In this document: positions 27,927 through 36,347 of the stretch, piece after piece
How positions within the stretch are numbered: the stretch's first letter is position 1
How the letters are laid out: the number at the start of each line of letters is the position of its first letter
Source of the DNA: Bradyrhizobium sp. AUGA SZCCT0176
GTDB taxonomy: Bacteria; Pseudomonadota; Alphaproteobacteria; Rhizobiales; Xanthobacteraceae
Direction: 5' to 3'
Assembly: GCF_018130145.1 (NCBI RefSeq)
Contig: NZ_JAFCMB010000003.1
Span: forward strand, 558,001-622,000
Length of the DNA: 64,000 bases
Program-made: the position numbers and the translations under genes
Notes under the pieces: generated by a model
Database searches by the model: none
What the model was told of the DNA's origin: nothing
The model's input: only the letters and a program-made list of their open reading frames with translations

Positions 27927-28147
27927 TTTGAAGTTGATAACAGGGAGGCGTCAAACAGAGTGGACAGGAGCCACTCGGTGTCCAAACGAGGACGACGCCA
28001 GTCATAAACCAGAAAGCTTAATTGATCGTAAACGAGCGATTTTCTTCAGGCTTTGTTTGCCATGTCGGCCATTGGCCCAGTTTGGGACTTGCAGCATTCC
28101 TTGCACCATTCAACGCGAGACGCTGCCCGAATTAGGCCATTGGCCAC

Positions 28148-28465
28148 TTATTGTTCATCGCAGGTAAACCCCGGCGGGAACCGCTTCATATAGGTCTGGT
28201 CGCAGCTTCGGTCGCACTGGCGCTTTTGCTGCCGGGCGAGGACCGGACACGATTTGTTGGATGGCAATTCGGCGCACGCGGCGAGATTTTTTTGGAACGG
28301 CTTCTTGCAGCGCTGCGCCTTGCATTCGCCCGAGGTCATGTCGATCCCGACACAGCTCGCCGGGGTCCGCGCATCGGCCGGCGCACTCAGTCCGGCAAGC
28401 ACAATACCCAAGACGACCGCGCCCATGACGACCGCGCCAACGAGACGCCTTCCGCGCATTCCCAT
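28148..28465 (-). CDS. Small secreted cysteine-rich protein
   Basis: Protein of 105 residues with an N-terminal hydrophobic segment (GAVVMGAVVLGIVLAGL) and a likely cleavage after PADA. The mature part contains eight cysteines in SCVGI, GECKAQRCKKPF, AACAELP, SCPV, QCDRSCD and TCDEQ, consistent with four disulfides in the periplasm. No named family was recognised. It lies 12 bp downstream of the DUF1192 gene on the same strand and is probably co-transcribed with it. Confidence 0.72.
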   Translation of the reverse strand: MGMRGRRLVGAVVMGAVVLGIVLAGLSAPADARTPASCVGIDMTSGECKAQRCKKPFQKNLAACAELPSNKSCPVLARQQKRQCDRSCDQTYMKRFPPGFTCDEQ

Positions 28466-28477
28466 TCCGGCCCTCGG

Positions 28478-28669
28478 CTACGACTTGAAAAAACTGTTCG
28501 CCGCATCCTTGGACGCGCGCTTCTTGGCCATCGCCGCCTGCAGCCGTTCGATCTCGGAATTCATCAGCGCGATGCGCTCGGTCAATTCCTCGACCGACAG
28601 CAGCGACAGGTCTTGCCCGATCTCGTGGGTGATTTTCTTCCTCGGCTTGTCGTCATCCTCGATGGCCAT
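28478..28669 (-). CDS. DUF1192 family small protein
   Basis: Protein of 63 residues starting MAIEDDDKPRKK, then EIGQDLSLLSVEELTERI and a short coiled coil rich in charged residues. This is the pattern of DUF1192, a conserved alphaproteobacterial family of unknown function. The ATG at 28669 is preceded by GGAGG 6 nt away, which settles the start over longer frames. It is divergent from the quinone oxidoreductase gene. Confidence 0.82.
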   Translation of the reverse strand: MAIEDDDKPRKKITHEIGQDLSLLSVEELTERIALMNSEIERLQAAMAKKRASKDAANSFFKS

Positions 28670-28774
28670 GCGTTTCCTCCGTGCTTGGCGATCCCTTGAG
28701 GCGGTTGCCAGCCGCATGACGGCTGGCTAATCAAGGGCCGCCTTCAAAATTCCCGTATTTCGCAAGGACAAATC

Positions 28775-29773
28775 ATGGAAAAGCTGCCCGCGCAAATGAC
28801 CGTCGTCGGCATCAGCAAGCCCGGCGGCCCCGAAGTGCTGTTGCCGGAAACCCGCAGCGTTCCCGTTCCCGGCCCCGGCGAAATCCTGGTCAAGGTCGCC
28901 GCCGCCGGCGTCAACCGTCCCGATGTTGCGCAGCGATCCGGCGCCTACCCGCCGCCGCCCGGCGCCAGCGACCTGCCAGGCCTCGAAATTGCGGGCGAAG
29001 TGGTTGCGCTCGGCGCCGGTGCGAGCAAGCACAAGCTCGGCGACAAGGTGATGTCGCTGGTGGCCGGTGGCGGCTACGCGCAATATTGCATCGCGCAAGA
29101 CGCGCAGGCGATGAGCGTGCCGCCTGTCCTGTCGATGCAGGAAGCCGGTGCTATTCCGGAAACGCTGATGACGGTCTGGCACAATGTGTTCGAGCGCGGC
29201 GCGCTGAAGCCCGGCGAAACGCTGCTGATCCATGGCGGCTCGTCCGGCATCGGCACCATGGCGATCCAGCTCGCCAAGGCCTTTGGTTCCAAGGTGATCG
29301 TCACCGTCGGCGGCCAGGACAAGGTCGATGCGTGCCTGAAGCTCGGCGCCGACCGCGCCATCAACTACAAGACCGAGGACTTCGTCGCCGAGGTCAAGAC
29401 CGCGACCGATGGCGCGGGCGCCAACGTCATTCTCGACATGGTGGCCGGCGACTACGTCGATCGCAACTATGATGCCGCCGCGGTCGATGGCCGTATCGTG
29501 CAGATCGCAACACTCAATGGACCCAAGGTTACCGTCAACATCGCCAAGGTCATGGTGAAGCGGCTGACCCACACCGGTTCCACCCTGCGTCCCCGTACTA
29601 ATGCGGATAAGGCGGCGATGGTCGCGGCGATCGAGGCCAAAGTGATGCCCTTGATGCGCGAAGGGCGGGTAAAGCCGCTGATGGACAGCGCATTCCCGCT
29701 GGAAAAGGCGGCTGATGCGCACCGGCGGATGGAGACCAGCGCACATATTGGCAAAATTGTGTTGGAGGTTTAA
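28775..29773 (+). CDS. Zinc-free medium-chain NAD(P)H quinone oxidoreductase
   Basis: Enzyme of 332 residues in the quinone oxidoreductase branch of the medium-chain dehydrogenase family. The N-terminal GroES-like domain carries AAGVNRPDVAQRSGAYPPPPG and LPGLEIAGEV. The cofactor domain has LLIHGGSSGIGTMAIQLAKA followed by GADRAINYKTEDF. Zinc ligands are missing, as expected for this branch. It resembles human TP53I3/PIG3-type proteins. The ATG at 28775 follows AAGGA; an internal ATG at 28796 is possible. Physiological acceptor unknown. Confidence 0.9.
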   Translation: MEKLPAQMTVVGISKPGGPEVLLPETRSVPVPGPGEILVKVAAAGVNRPDVAQRSGAYPPPPGASDLPGLEIAGEVVALGAGASKHKLGDKVMSLVAGGGYAQYCIAQDAQAMSVPPVLSMQEAGAIPETLMTVWHNVFERGALKPGETLLIHGGSSGIGTMAIQLAKAFGSKVIVTVGGQDKVDACLKLGADRAINYKTEDFVAEVKTATDGAGANVILDMVAGDYVDRNYDAAAVDGRIVQIATLNGPKVTVNIAKVMVKRLTHTGSTLRPRTNADKAAMVAAIEAKVMPLMREGRVKPLMDSAFPLEKAADAHRRMETSAHIGKIVLEV

Positions 29774-29784
29774 CGCTCCGGACC

Positions 29785-29821
29785 GAAGCGAAGGCGGAAA
29801 CCCTTTGATTTCCTTCGCTTT
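29785..29821 (+). terminator. Possible terminator after the quinone oxidoreductase gene
   Basis: Arms GAAGCGAAGG and CCTTCGCTTT form a nearly perfect 10-bp stem starting 12 bp after the stop, followed by a moderately T-rich stretch. The poor T tract makes intrinsic termination uncertain. Confidence 0.4.
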
Positions 29822-29893
29822 CATGTCATTTATCGCGGCAACGTTTGGGCTGTTCGCTGGCCCGGGAACATCGTTGATCGCGGAGTACTGAAA

Positions 29894-32770
29894 TTGCGTC
29901 TGATCAGGTGCCTTGCGCGGCTCGCGCTGGGCCTCATGATTGTTGCGTATGCGCTTCCGGCGCACGCCATCGACGCCGTCAGCGTCCGCAGTGACGCGCC
30001 TGCCATCGACCTCACCGCAGTGCTCGACCATCAGCGCAGCGATGCCGACCGTATCCAGGTTTCGACCGCGCCCGGCACCGACGGCATCGTCCGCCGCATC
30101 GAGGTGCGCGCCCGTGAAGGCGGCCAGAACTGGGTGGTGTTCGCGCTCGCCAACAACACCGACGACCAGCTCGACCGCCTGATCGTTGCCCCGCACTACC
30201 GCATCGTGTCGTCGGGCCTGTTGTGGCCCGATCTCGGATTGTCGCGCATCGCCACCATCACGCCCTCGACCGGCGACCGGCCCGAGCGCCAGGAAAGCGC
30301 CACCGCCGACATCTTCCGCATCACGCTCGATCCCGGCGCCGTCGTCACCTTCGTCGCGGAACTGCGCACCGATAAGCTGCCGCAGCTCTATCTGTGGGAA
30401 CCGGACGCCTACAAGGACAAGGTCAACTCGTTCACGCTCTACCAGGGCATCGTGATCGGCATCTCCGGCCTTCTGGCCCTCGTGCTCACCATTCTGTTCG
30501 TGGTCAAGGGCAGCATCATGTTCCCGGCCGCCGCCGCGCTGGCCTGGGCGGTGCTGGTCTATATCGGCGTCGATTTCGGCTTCTGGGGCAAGGTTCTGGA
30601 CATGCAGAACAACGCCGAGCGCGTCTGGCGCGCGGCGGGTGAAGCCATTCTGGCGGCGACGCTGCTGGTGTTCCTGTTCGCCTATCTCAATCTCAGCCGC
30701 TGGCATGTGCGCTATTCCCACATCACCGTCGGCTGGCTGACCTTCCTCGGATCCTTGGTGGCGCTGGCGCTGTTCGATCCCGCGGTGGCTTCCGGCATCG
30801 CGCGGATGTCGCTGGTCATGATCGCCTTCGCCGGTTTTGCCCTCATCGTCTATCTCTCCACGCACGGCTTCGACCGCGCGGTGCTGTTGATCCCGACCTG
30901 GTTCCTGCTGGTGGTCTGGGTGGTCGCGGCCGGCATGGCGGTGGCCGGAAACGTCACCAACGACATCGTCGGCCCGGCGCTGCTCGGCGGCCTCGTGCTG
31001 ATCGTGATGCTGATCGGATTTACGGTCATGCAGCACGCCTTCGCCGGCGGCGGCGCCACCACCGGCGTGGTCTCCGACGTCGAGCGCCGCGCGCTGGCGC
31101 TGACCGGTTCCGGCGACCTGATCTGGGACTGGGACGTCTCCGCCGACAAGGTGTTCACCAGCCCGGAGACCGAAAGCCTGCTCGGCCTCAAACGCGGCAC
31201 GCTGGAAGGCCCGGCCGCCAAATGGCTCGAGGTGCTGCATCCGCTCGACCAGGACCGTTTCCGCGCCGCCCTCGACAGCGTGCTCGACCAGCGCCGCGGC
31301 CGGCTGGTGCAGGATTTCCGCCTTCGTACCCCGGACGGCCACTTCATGTGGTTCGCGCTCAAGGCACGCCCGGTGGTCGGCTCCGACGGCGAAGTTTCCC
31401 GAGTTGTCGGCACCCTGACCGACGTCACCGAGCAGAAGAACGCCGAGGAGCGCATGCTGCATGACAGCGTGCACGACAACCTCACCGGCCTGCCGAACCG
31501 CAAATTGTTCATCGACCGCCTCGGCGCGGTGGCGAATTTCGCCAAGACCATGCCGAACCTGCGGCCGACGCTGATGGTGATCGACCTCGACCGCTTCAAG
31601 CAGGTCAATGATTCCGTCGGCATTGCGGTCGGCGACTCCATCCTGCTGACGCTGGCGCGGCGGCTGACCCGGATCCTTAAACCCCAGGACACGCTGGCGC
31701 GGCTCGCCGGTGACCAGTTCGGCCTGATCCTGATGTCGGAACAGGATTCGGCGCGCATCACCGCGTTTGCCGAAACCATCCGCAAGACCATCCGCGCCCC
31801 GATCGCCTTCAACGACCGCGAGATCTTCCTGACCGCTTCGATCGGGCTCGCATTGAGCGATCCGCAGACGCAGCTGTCCGACGAGATCATCAAGGATGCC
31901 GAGCTTGCGATGTATCATTCCAAGCGCATCGGCGGCGACCGCATCGACGTCTACAAGCCGGCAATGCGCGCCCGCAAGACCGACCGGCTGACGCTGGAAA
32001 GCGAATTGCGCCGCGCCATCGAGCGGCAGGAAATCACGATCCTCTACCAGCCGATCGTGCGGCTGGAGGATCGCTCGATCGCCGGCTTCGAGGCGCTCGC
32101 GCGCTGGGATCATCCCAAGCTCGGGCGGATGTCGCCGTCGGAATTCATCTCGATTGCAGAGGAGATCGGCCTGATCGTCGACCTCGGCATGTTCGTGATG
32201 GACCAGACGGCCAAGCAGCTTGCGGTGTGGCAGCGCGCGATGCGCTCGCGCGAGCCGATCTTCGCCAGCGTCAACGTCTCCTCGCGTCAGTTGCTGCGCC
32301 ACGACCTGATCCACGATATCAGAACCGTGCTGTCGCGCTCCTCGGTGGCGCGCGGCACGCTGAAGCTCGAATTGACCGAGTCGCTGGTCATGGAGAACCC
32401 GGAACACGCGGCGCAGATGCTGACGCGGATCCGCGAACTCGGCACCGGCCTCTCGCTGGACGATTTCGGCACCGGCCATTCCTCGCTGGCCTATCTGCAG
32501 CGCTTCCCGTTCGACACCATCAAGATCGACCAGTCGTTCGTGCGCACCACCAGCCGCGGCACCCGCCCGGTGATCCTGAAATCGATCATCGCGCTCGCCC
32601 ACGACCTCGGCATGGACGTGGTCGCCGAGGGCGCCGAGACCGATTCGGACGCAGTCGAGCTCTATCAATTGGGCTGCGAATACGCGCAAGGTTTTGCCTT
32701 TGGCGAACCGATGGACGCGGATGCAGCGATGCGGCTGCTGACCGAAGAGCGGCTCGAAGCGGCGAGCTAG
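29894..32770 (+). CDS. Membrane PAS-GGDEF-EAL protein, probable c-di-GMP phosphodiesterase
   Basis: Protein of 958 residues starting at a TTG with GGAG 8 nt upstream. A signal peptide precedes a periplasmic sensor region (about 26-175), several membrane helices (about 177-395), a PAS domain (about 397-515), a GGDEF domain and an EAL domain (about 700-950). The GGDEF signature reads AGDQF, so it should not make c-di-GMP but may bind GTP. The EAL part is intact: FEALARW, NVSSRQL, LELTESLVME, DDFGTGHSSL, KIDQSFV and VAEGAET. Net activity is therefore expected to be c-di-GMP hydrolysis under an envelope signal. Confidence 0.9.
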   Translation: MRLIRCLARLALGLMIVAYALPAHAIDAVSVRSDAPAIDLTAVLDHQRSDADRIQVSTAPGTDGIVRRIEVRAREGGQNWVVFALANNTDDQLDRLIVAPHYRIVSSGLLWPDLGLSRIATITPSTGDRPERQESATADIFRITLDPGAVVTFVAELRTDKLPQLYLWEPDAYKDKVNSFTLYQGIVIGISGLLALVLTILFVVKGSIMFPAAAALAWAVLVYIGVDFGFWGKVLDMQNNAERVWRAAGEAILAATLLVFLFAYLNLSRWHVRYSHITVGWLTFLGSLVALALFDPAVASGIARMSLVMIAFAGFALIVYLSTHGFDRAVLLIPTWFLLVVWVVAAGMAVAGNVTNDIVGPALLGGLVLIVMLIGFTVMQHAFAGGGATTGVVSDVERRALALTGSGDLIWDWDVSADKVFTSPETESLLGLKRGTLEGPAAKWLEVLHPLDQDRFRAALDSVLDQRRGRLVQDFRLRTPDGHFMWFALKARPVVGSDGEVSRVVGTLTDVTEQKNAEERMLHDSVHDNLTGLPNRKLFIDRLGAVANFAKTMPNLRPTLMVIDLDRFKQVNDSVGIAVGDSILLTLARRLTRILKPQDTLARLAGDQFGLILMSEQDSARITAFAETIRKTIRAPIAFNDREIFLTASIGLALSDPQTQLSDEIIKDAELAMYHSKRIGGDRIDVYKPAMRARKTDRLTLESELRRAIERQEITILYQPIVRLEDRSIAGFEALARWDHPKLGRMSPSEFISIAEEIGLIVDLGMFVMDQTAKQLAVWQRAMRSREPIFASVNVSSRQLLRHDLIHDIRTVLSRSSVARGTLKLELTESLVMENPEHAAQMLTRIRELGTGLSLDDFGTGHSSLAYLQRFPFDTIKIDQSFVRTTSRGTRPVILKSIIALAHDLGMDVVAEGAETDSDAVELYQLGCEYAQGFAFGEPMDADAAMRLLTEERLEAAS

Positions 32771-32787
32771 TTTTCGCACAACTCCGT

Positions 32788-32933
32788 CCGTCGTCCCGGC
32801 GAACTCAGATGCGCAATTGCGCATCGGGGGACCCATACGCTGCGGCAGTTATTGTTTGCAGAAGGTCTCTAACGCCAGCGCTCCAACCGATGGGCCGCGG
32901 CGTATGGGTCCCGGCTCAAGGCCGGGACGACGG
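32788..32933. repeat. Palindromic repeat with CCGTCGTCCCGGC ends
   Basis: Terminal arms CCGTCGTCCCGGC and GCCGGGACGACGG enclose GACCCATACGC / GCGTATGGGTC and a small GATGCGCAATTGCGCATC palindrome. Members of the same family lie at 53828, 56591 and 58413. It directly follows the EAL gene. Confidence 0.75.
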
Positions 32934-32976
32934 CGGTGTTTGTTGCTGCACCATGGCCCAAACGCAGCTTCGCGAT

Positions 32977-33490
32977 CTCGCGACGCATTGCGCCCGAGCT
33001 TTGCTGGAAACTTCCCGCCCTCTCAAATGAGAGGGCGCAGGGAAGACCGGGTGCGCGCTGCACCCGCGGTCCCGTGTGCGGTTTGCACTAAAAAAGCTGC
33101 ACACGAGCATACAGGGCAGCGGAGAACACCCGGCCTTCCCTGCGCAATGGCTTTACGGCTTATGCCGTGATCTCCCCGGAGACGAGTTCTTGGTTGACTC
33201 CGTCGCTGCCGTTCAGCTCTCGCCTACCCGACAGCTTGACACCTGCAACGGGTGCCAGGACCACACGGTTTTGCCGTACGCCCATCCACGCCATCGTCTC
33301 AGCGTAAACAAGCGTCCACCGCAACCCGTCCAACGTCCGTGACGACGGCCGACGCCCTCTGAGTGGGACGGGATGGCTATTATGTAACCCGCTTTTCAAT
33401 TCCGTAAAACAGAAATATTTTTTATTCTGGCGAATTCCGTAAATCCGAACTGATTTGCCCGTCGGGTTGTTTTGTCGCACCCCGTTCAGA
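32977..33490. repeat. Decayed composite dispersed repeat
   Basis: This stretch is gene-free. It contains an inverted pair GAGGGCGCAGGGAAGACCGG / CCGGCCTTCCCTGCGCAAT around a GTGTGC/GCACAC hairpin, then GCTTATGCCGTGATCTCCCC, and ends with AATTCCGTAAATCCGAACTG and TTGCCCGTCGGG. These strings are reminiscent of a long intergenic repeat I associate with Bradyrhizobium genomes. Reading frames here are compositional artefacts. Bases 33491-33745 show nothing further I can support. Confidence 0.55.
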
Positions 33491-33745
33491 TTGCATGACG
33501 CCGGGTCGGCGGCCGACGTGAGGCATCTTCTGCCAGCCAGCGTGCGCGGCGCCCCCATGTCGAAAAAGCGACGCCATCCACTCGTGGTCGCGCTTGCGTC
33601 GTTAGACTTCATCGGTAACGATCCACGAAACTGTCTTGAAGTCATTTTGTCGCCAGCTCGAAATCTGCCCAACACGATTTCCTGGTAACCTGTGCATCAG
33701 CCGTTCCTCCAAAGTTCGACGGCATGACTGTTTCACAGGTGCACC

Positions 33746-33841
33746 ATGCGCGACGAATTTGCCTCATACGCGTTTCTTGCTGTGACCGCTGCAGGTATCG
33801 TCCTGCTGTGCTCAGGCCTTATGGCTTTGATGCTCACTTAG
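33746..33841 (+). CDS. Possible small membrane protein (31 aa)
   Basis: Short frame encoding MRDEFASYAFLAVTAAGIVL followed by LCSGLMALMLT. It is a single hydrophobic helix with a charged N-terminus, which should sit in the inner membrane with N-in orientation. AGGTG lies 5 nt before the ATG. Nothing else supports expression, and the surroundings are repeat-rich, so it may be chance. Bases 33842-34029 hold decayed repeat-like sequence. Confidence 0.4.
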   Translation: MRDEFASYAFLAVTAAGIVLLCSGLMALMLT

Positions 33842-34029
33842 CGAACTGCAGTTGGCAGCTTCTTGGCTGCCTTCTCGAGCTTGTTCCGCGGTGCGCAAAG
33901 CAAACGATGTCCGATCAACGGAGTAAAGCAGACCTCACGGTCACAAACACTGCTGTCCGCAAATGACCCCAACCGGACATTATCTCCATCGACCGGGCGT
34001 TTATTTGACCCATCGAGCGATCTGCACAT

Positions 34030-34458
34030 TCACTGACAAACCAGTACGGGAGTTTTCGCGAGCGTCAGCACCTTGTTTGTCACACTGCCGATTAGAAGCA
34101 TGGAAAGTCCGCTGCGCCCATGCGATGACATAACAATGAGATCGCAGCCCTTGCCCTCGGCTGCTGCGTTGATGGCTTGATGGGGGTACCCGTTCTCCAC
34201 TTGAACCGTCTCGCAGGAAACACCAGCCTCCTTGGCCGCCTTTGCCGCGCGATCCAATACGCTCGTGGCCTGTTCCTTGCGCAGCTCAGCATATCTTTCG
34301 ATTGCTTCAAGGTACCGCCCTGTCATTTCTGAAAAAGGTTCAACAACGAAGATTACAGACACCCTGGCTCCAAGGGATTTCGCCAGCGCCAACCCATGCG
34401 TCACCCCATGCTCCGCTAGCTCCGACCCATCTGTCGGAATGAGAATATGCCGATACAT
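34030..34458 (-). CDS. Universal stress protein (UspA family)
   Basis: Cytoplasmic protein of 142 residues with the Usp fold: HILIPTDGSELAEHGVTHGL at the start and the nucleotide-binding end SSHGRSGLSMLLIGSVTNKV. AGGAGGTG precedes the start by 5 nt. A FixK/FNR-type box is centred about 80 bp upstream of the start codon, so induction under low oxygen is likely; Usp genes are known members of FixK2-type regulons. The gene is isolated in an accessory region. Confidence 0.92.
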   Translation of the reverse strand: MYRHILIPTDGSELAEHGVTHGLALAKSLGARVSVIFVVEPFSEMTGRYLEAIERYAELRKEQATSVLDRAAKAAKEAGVSCETVQVENGYPHQAINAAAEGKGCDLIVMSSHGRSGLSMLLIGSVTNKVLTLAKTPVLVCQ

Positions 34459-34531
34459 GCTTCACCTCCTGCTGGTCTGGACGTATCGCTGCCTTCCGAA
34501 TGTAAGCTGGGCCCGCGTTTCGGATACAGTC

Positions 34532-34545
34532 TTGAGTTAAATCAA
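34532..34545. promoter_or_regulatory. FixK/FNR-type binding site upstream of the usp gene
   Basis: TTGAGTTAAATCAA matches the FNR/FixK consensus TTGATnnnnATCAA with one difference. It is centred about 80 bp upstream of the usp start, allowing a class II promoter with a leader of about 40 nt. The site could also act on the plus strand. The 314-bp spacer to 34772 contains no convincing gene; a 31-codon hydrophobic frame ending at 34773 is only suggestive. Confidence 0.65.
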
Positions 34546-34772
34546 TCCATCGGCCCATCGTGTCGCGACCCGGATGTCCGCTGTCCCTCAGCGGCGACTT
34601 TTCGAGCTGGGAAAGACCCGTCTCGCTTTCCCAGTTGTCAAGAAGCGCGTGCCCCACAAGCCGCGGGTCTCCAGCCGTTGGCACAAACTGCACATGCCAT
34701 CGGTCGACGGTTGGGCTGGGTCGTGTTGGGGCCGATGCCCATCGTGTTAACCGCAATCGCGGTCCTCATCTG

Positions 34773-35054
34773 ATGGACTACCACATTACTAAGCCAGCGT
34801 GAGAAGCGCCTCTTGCGGCGTCTAGCCCGAGGCTACTCTGATCACGCCATTGCCCATCAGATCGCGGGAGAGACGACCAGGTCGGCGAACAGCGGAAGCG
34901 CCTGTTGAAGAAACTGCAAATCAGTTCGCCGTCCGAGATCGCAGAAGCCGCCGCGCGGTGGGCGTTCTGGTCATCCTACAAATCGACGACGGCCGCTGAC
35001 GAGTTAGCTCCGCCCAAGCGTAAGTGGGACGGCGGCGACAAACCGCCATCCTGA
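34773..35054 (+). pseudogene. Frameshifted LuxR-type HTH protein gene
   Basis: Three frames together read like one small regulator. MDYHITKPA starts at 34773 and hits a stop at once. A second frame gives REKRLLRRLARGYSDHAIAH, and a third gives GRDDQVGEQRKRLLKKLQIS then SPSEIAEAAARWAFWSSY to the stop at 35054. The middle pieces form a LuxR/FixJ-like helix-turn-helix (LARGYSDHAIAHQI ... RKRLLKKLQISS). One shift lies near 34801 and another in the GGGAG at 34866-34870. Two shifts make a genuine pseudogene more likely than a sequencing error. Confidence 0.6.
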
Positions 35055-35065
35055 ACTTCGGCCGC

Positions 35066-35467
35066 TTAATACTGGTACTGCTGCGGACAGATATACTGAC
35101 CGTAATTGTCGTAATAGCAGCCGTAGTTGTTGCCGTAGTAGCCATAGGCACCATACGCAGCGGCTGCGCCCACTGCGGCAGCACCGTAGCCCCAACCCGG
35201 TCGATAGTAGCCGCCACCATAACCGGGGCGACCGGCTATCGGGCGACCTGCTATCGGATGTGAGGGTCGAACACCTCCCGCATGGCGATAGCCTCCGCCA
35301 TGAATCCTTCCAGCGCCGCCATGAAAACCGCCTCCACCGCCATGAAAACCGCCTGCACCGCCACGGAAGCCGCCGCCTCCGCCGCGGCGCGCATACGCAT
35401 CATCGGGGATGAGAGTTGCAGTGAGCAGAACAAATGCCGCTAGACCGGCGAGAATGTATCTGAGCAT
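35066..35467 (-). CDS. Glycine-rich secreted protein
   Basis: Protein of 133 residues. A signal peptide (LAGLAAFVLLTATLI) and cleavage near DAYA are followed by GGFHGG-type repeats (about residues 28-60), a doubled PIAGRPIAGRP, and a Gly/Tyr-rich C-terminus with two cysteines (NYGCYYDNYGQYICPQQ). Such proteins are usually surface or periplasmic and structurally disordered; no enzyme function is suggested. GGAGG lies 6 nt before the ATG. A near-perfect FixK/FNR box is centred about 69 bp upstream, implying low-oxygen induction together with the neighbouring usp gene. Confidence 0.8.
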   Translation of the reverse strand: MLRYILAGLAAFVLLTATLIPDDAYARRGGGGGFRGGAGGFHGGGGGFHGGAGRIHGGGYRHAGGVRPSHPIAGRPIAGRPGYGGGYYRPGWGYGAAAVGAAAAYGAYGYYGNNYGCYYDNYGQYICPQQYQY

Positions 35468-35529
35468 CGTGCTCCTCCCGACCTTGGAGTTCGTGAGGGA
35501 GGAGACTGCTGCGCCTCCTACGGGCGACG

Positions 35530-35543
35530 TTGACCTAGATCAA
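35530..35543. promoter_or_regulatory. FixK/FNR-type binding site upstream of the glycine-rich gene
   Basis: On the minus strand the site reads TTGATCTAGGTCAA, one base from a perfect palindromic FixK/FNR box. It is centred about 69 bp upstream of the glycine-rich protein start, suitable for an activator site overlapping the -35 region. It is the second such site within 1 kb. Confidence 0.7.
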
Positions 35544-35706
35544 CGTCTACCCGAGAACCCGGACGCTCACTGAAATGGCGACCTGAACAACTCGCCCTGG
35601 CGCGCCGTGCCTTGGAGCCTTGGTCTCGATCCCACAATCAAGGAAAAAGGCCGAAGTCGGTAGGAAGTCCACGGCCGCTCCGGCACATCCCCGTACCACA
35701 GCGAGC

Positions 35707-36123
35707 ATGCCAATGTGGGTCCTGATGTACGTCTTCTCCTACTCAGTCAGCCCGGCCGCCACCAACGACAGGGCGGAATGGAGGCTCCTTCCGACCGTAG
35801 TGTTTCAGGAGTTCTCGAACGAAGAACGCTGCAGGGCGGCAAAGTCCGCGCTGGACGCAAGTTTAAGGGACGCCGGAGTCAAGTTGCGAGGTGGCCTAGA
35901 AGACTTGAAGACCATAGGCAAGCTGACCCGGCGCAGATTATCATTGCCTACAATGTGGAATGCCTTCCGAAATGAATGCGCAGCCACCGCCGGTCTTGTC
36001 ACCCCCGATGATACCGTCGCAACGCCGGATGATCTGGCAAAACCAGTCTTCGACGACCGCGGTTGTAATGTCCGGTTGTGGCACTTTTCGGACCTAGCGC
36101 AGCGAATCGGCGATGTCCGCTGA
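35707..36123 (+). CDS. Hypothetical protein, possibly with repeat-derived C-terminus
   Basis: Frame of 138 residues beginning MPMWVLMYVFSYSVSPAAT, a short hydrophobic segment like the export signal of small Bradyrhizobium envelope proteins, then FQEFSNEERCRAAKSALDAS and NAFRNECAA. The last 16 codons or so overlap a dispersed repeat (TGGCACTTTTCG...), so the natural stop may have been lost. No family was recognised. The codon pattern is acceptable up to about residue 115. Confidence 0.4.
   Translation: MPMWVLMYVFSYSVSPAATNDRAEWRLLPTVVFQEFSNEERCRAAKSALDASLRDAGVKLRGGLEDLKTIGKLTRRRLSLPTMWNAFRNECAATAGLVTPDDTVATPDDLAKPVFDDRGCNVRLWHFSDLAQRIGDVR
36079..36102. repeat. Dispersed repeat fragment (TGGCACTTTTCG)
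   Basis: TGGCACTTTTCGGACCTAGC is matched at 37265-37288 by TGGCACTTTTCGCACCTCGC, both continuing GCAG. This marks two copies of one dispersed element on either side of the L,D-transpeptidase gene. Related decayed sequence (GATGTCCGATCAACGG, compare GATGTCCGCTGATCGG at 36112) lies at 33908-33930. Confidence 0.5.
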
Positions 36124-36347
36124 TCGGGGGAAAGCGGAAGTTCGCGGCGCGCTGCCAGGGTGACGCGATTGACCCAAAGCCGCCGTTAACGAAAGAGAGG
36201 AGCGTGTCCGCTCGGCCTAATTTTTATGTTGCCGAACAAGAGTTCGGCGTTAACCACCGCTAACGGTTCCAGTCTGGGCGAAATCGCTTGGAAGTTTCTT
36301 AAATTTTTCTGGGTACCTCTTCCGGGCATAGTGACCTGGGGAAAGAT

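Noticed and set aside
28727..32836. 1369-codon minus-strand frame opposite the quinone oxidoreductase and EAL genes
   Set aside because: It spans two genes and the gap between them and has shadow composition only.
32817..33675. Possible genes on both strands after the EAL gene
   Set aside because: The frames follow dispersed repeat sequence, with no ribosome sites and repeat-like translations.
33557..33710. Two short frames (43 codons plus, 31 codons minus with a GGAGG site)
   Set aside because: Neither gives a recognisable or hydrophobic protein, and both lie in decayed repeat DNA; evidence is too thin.
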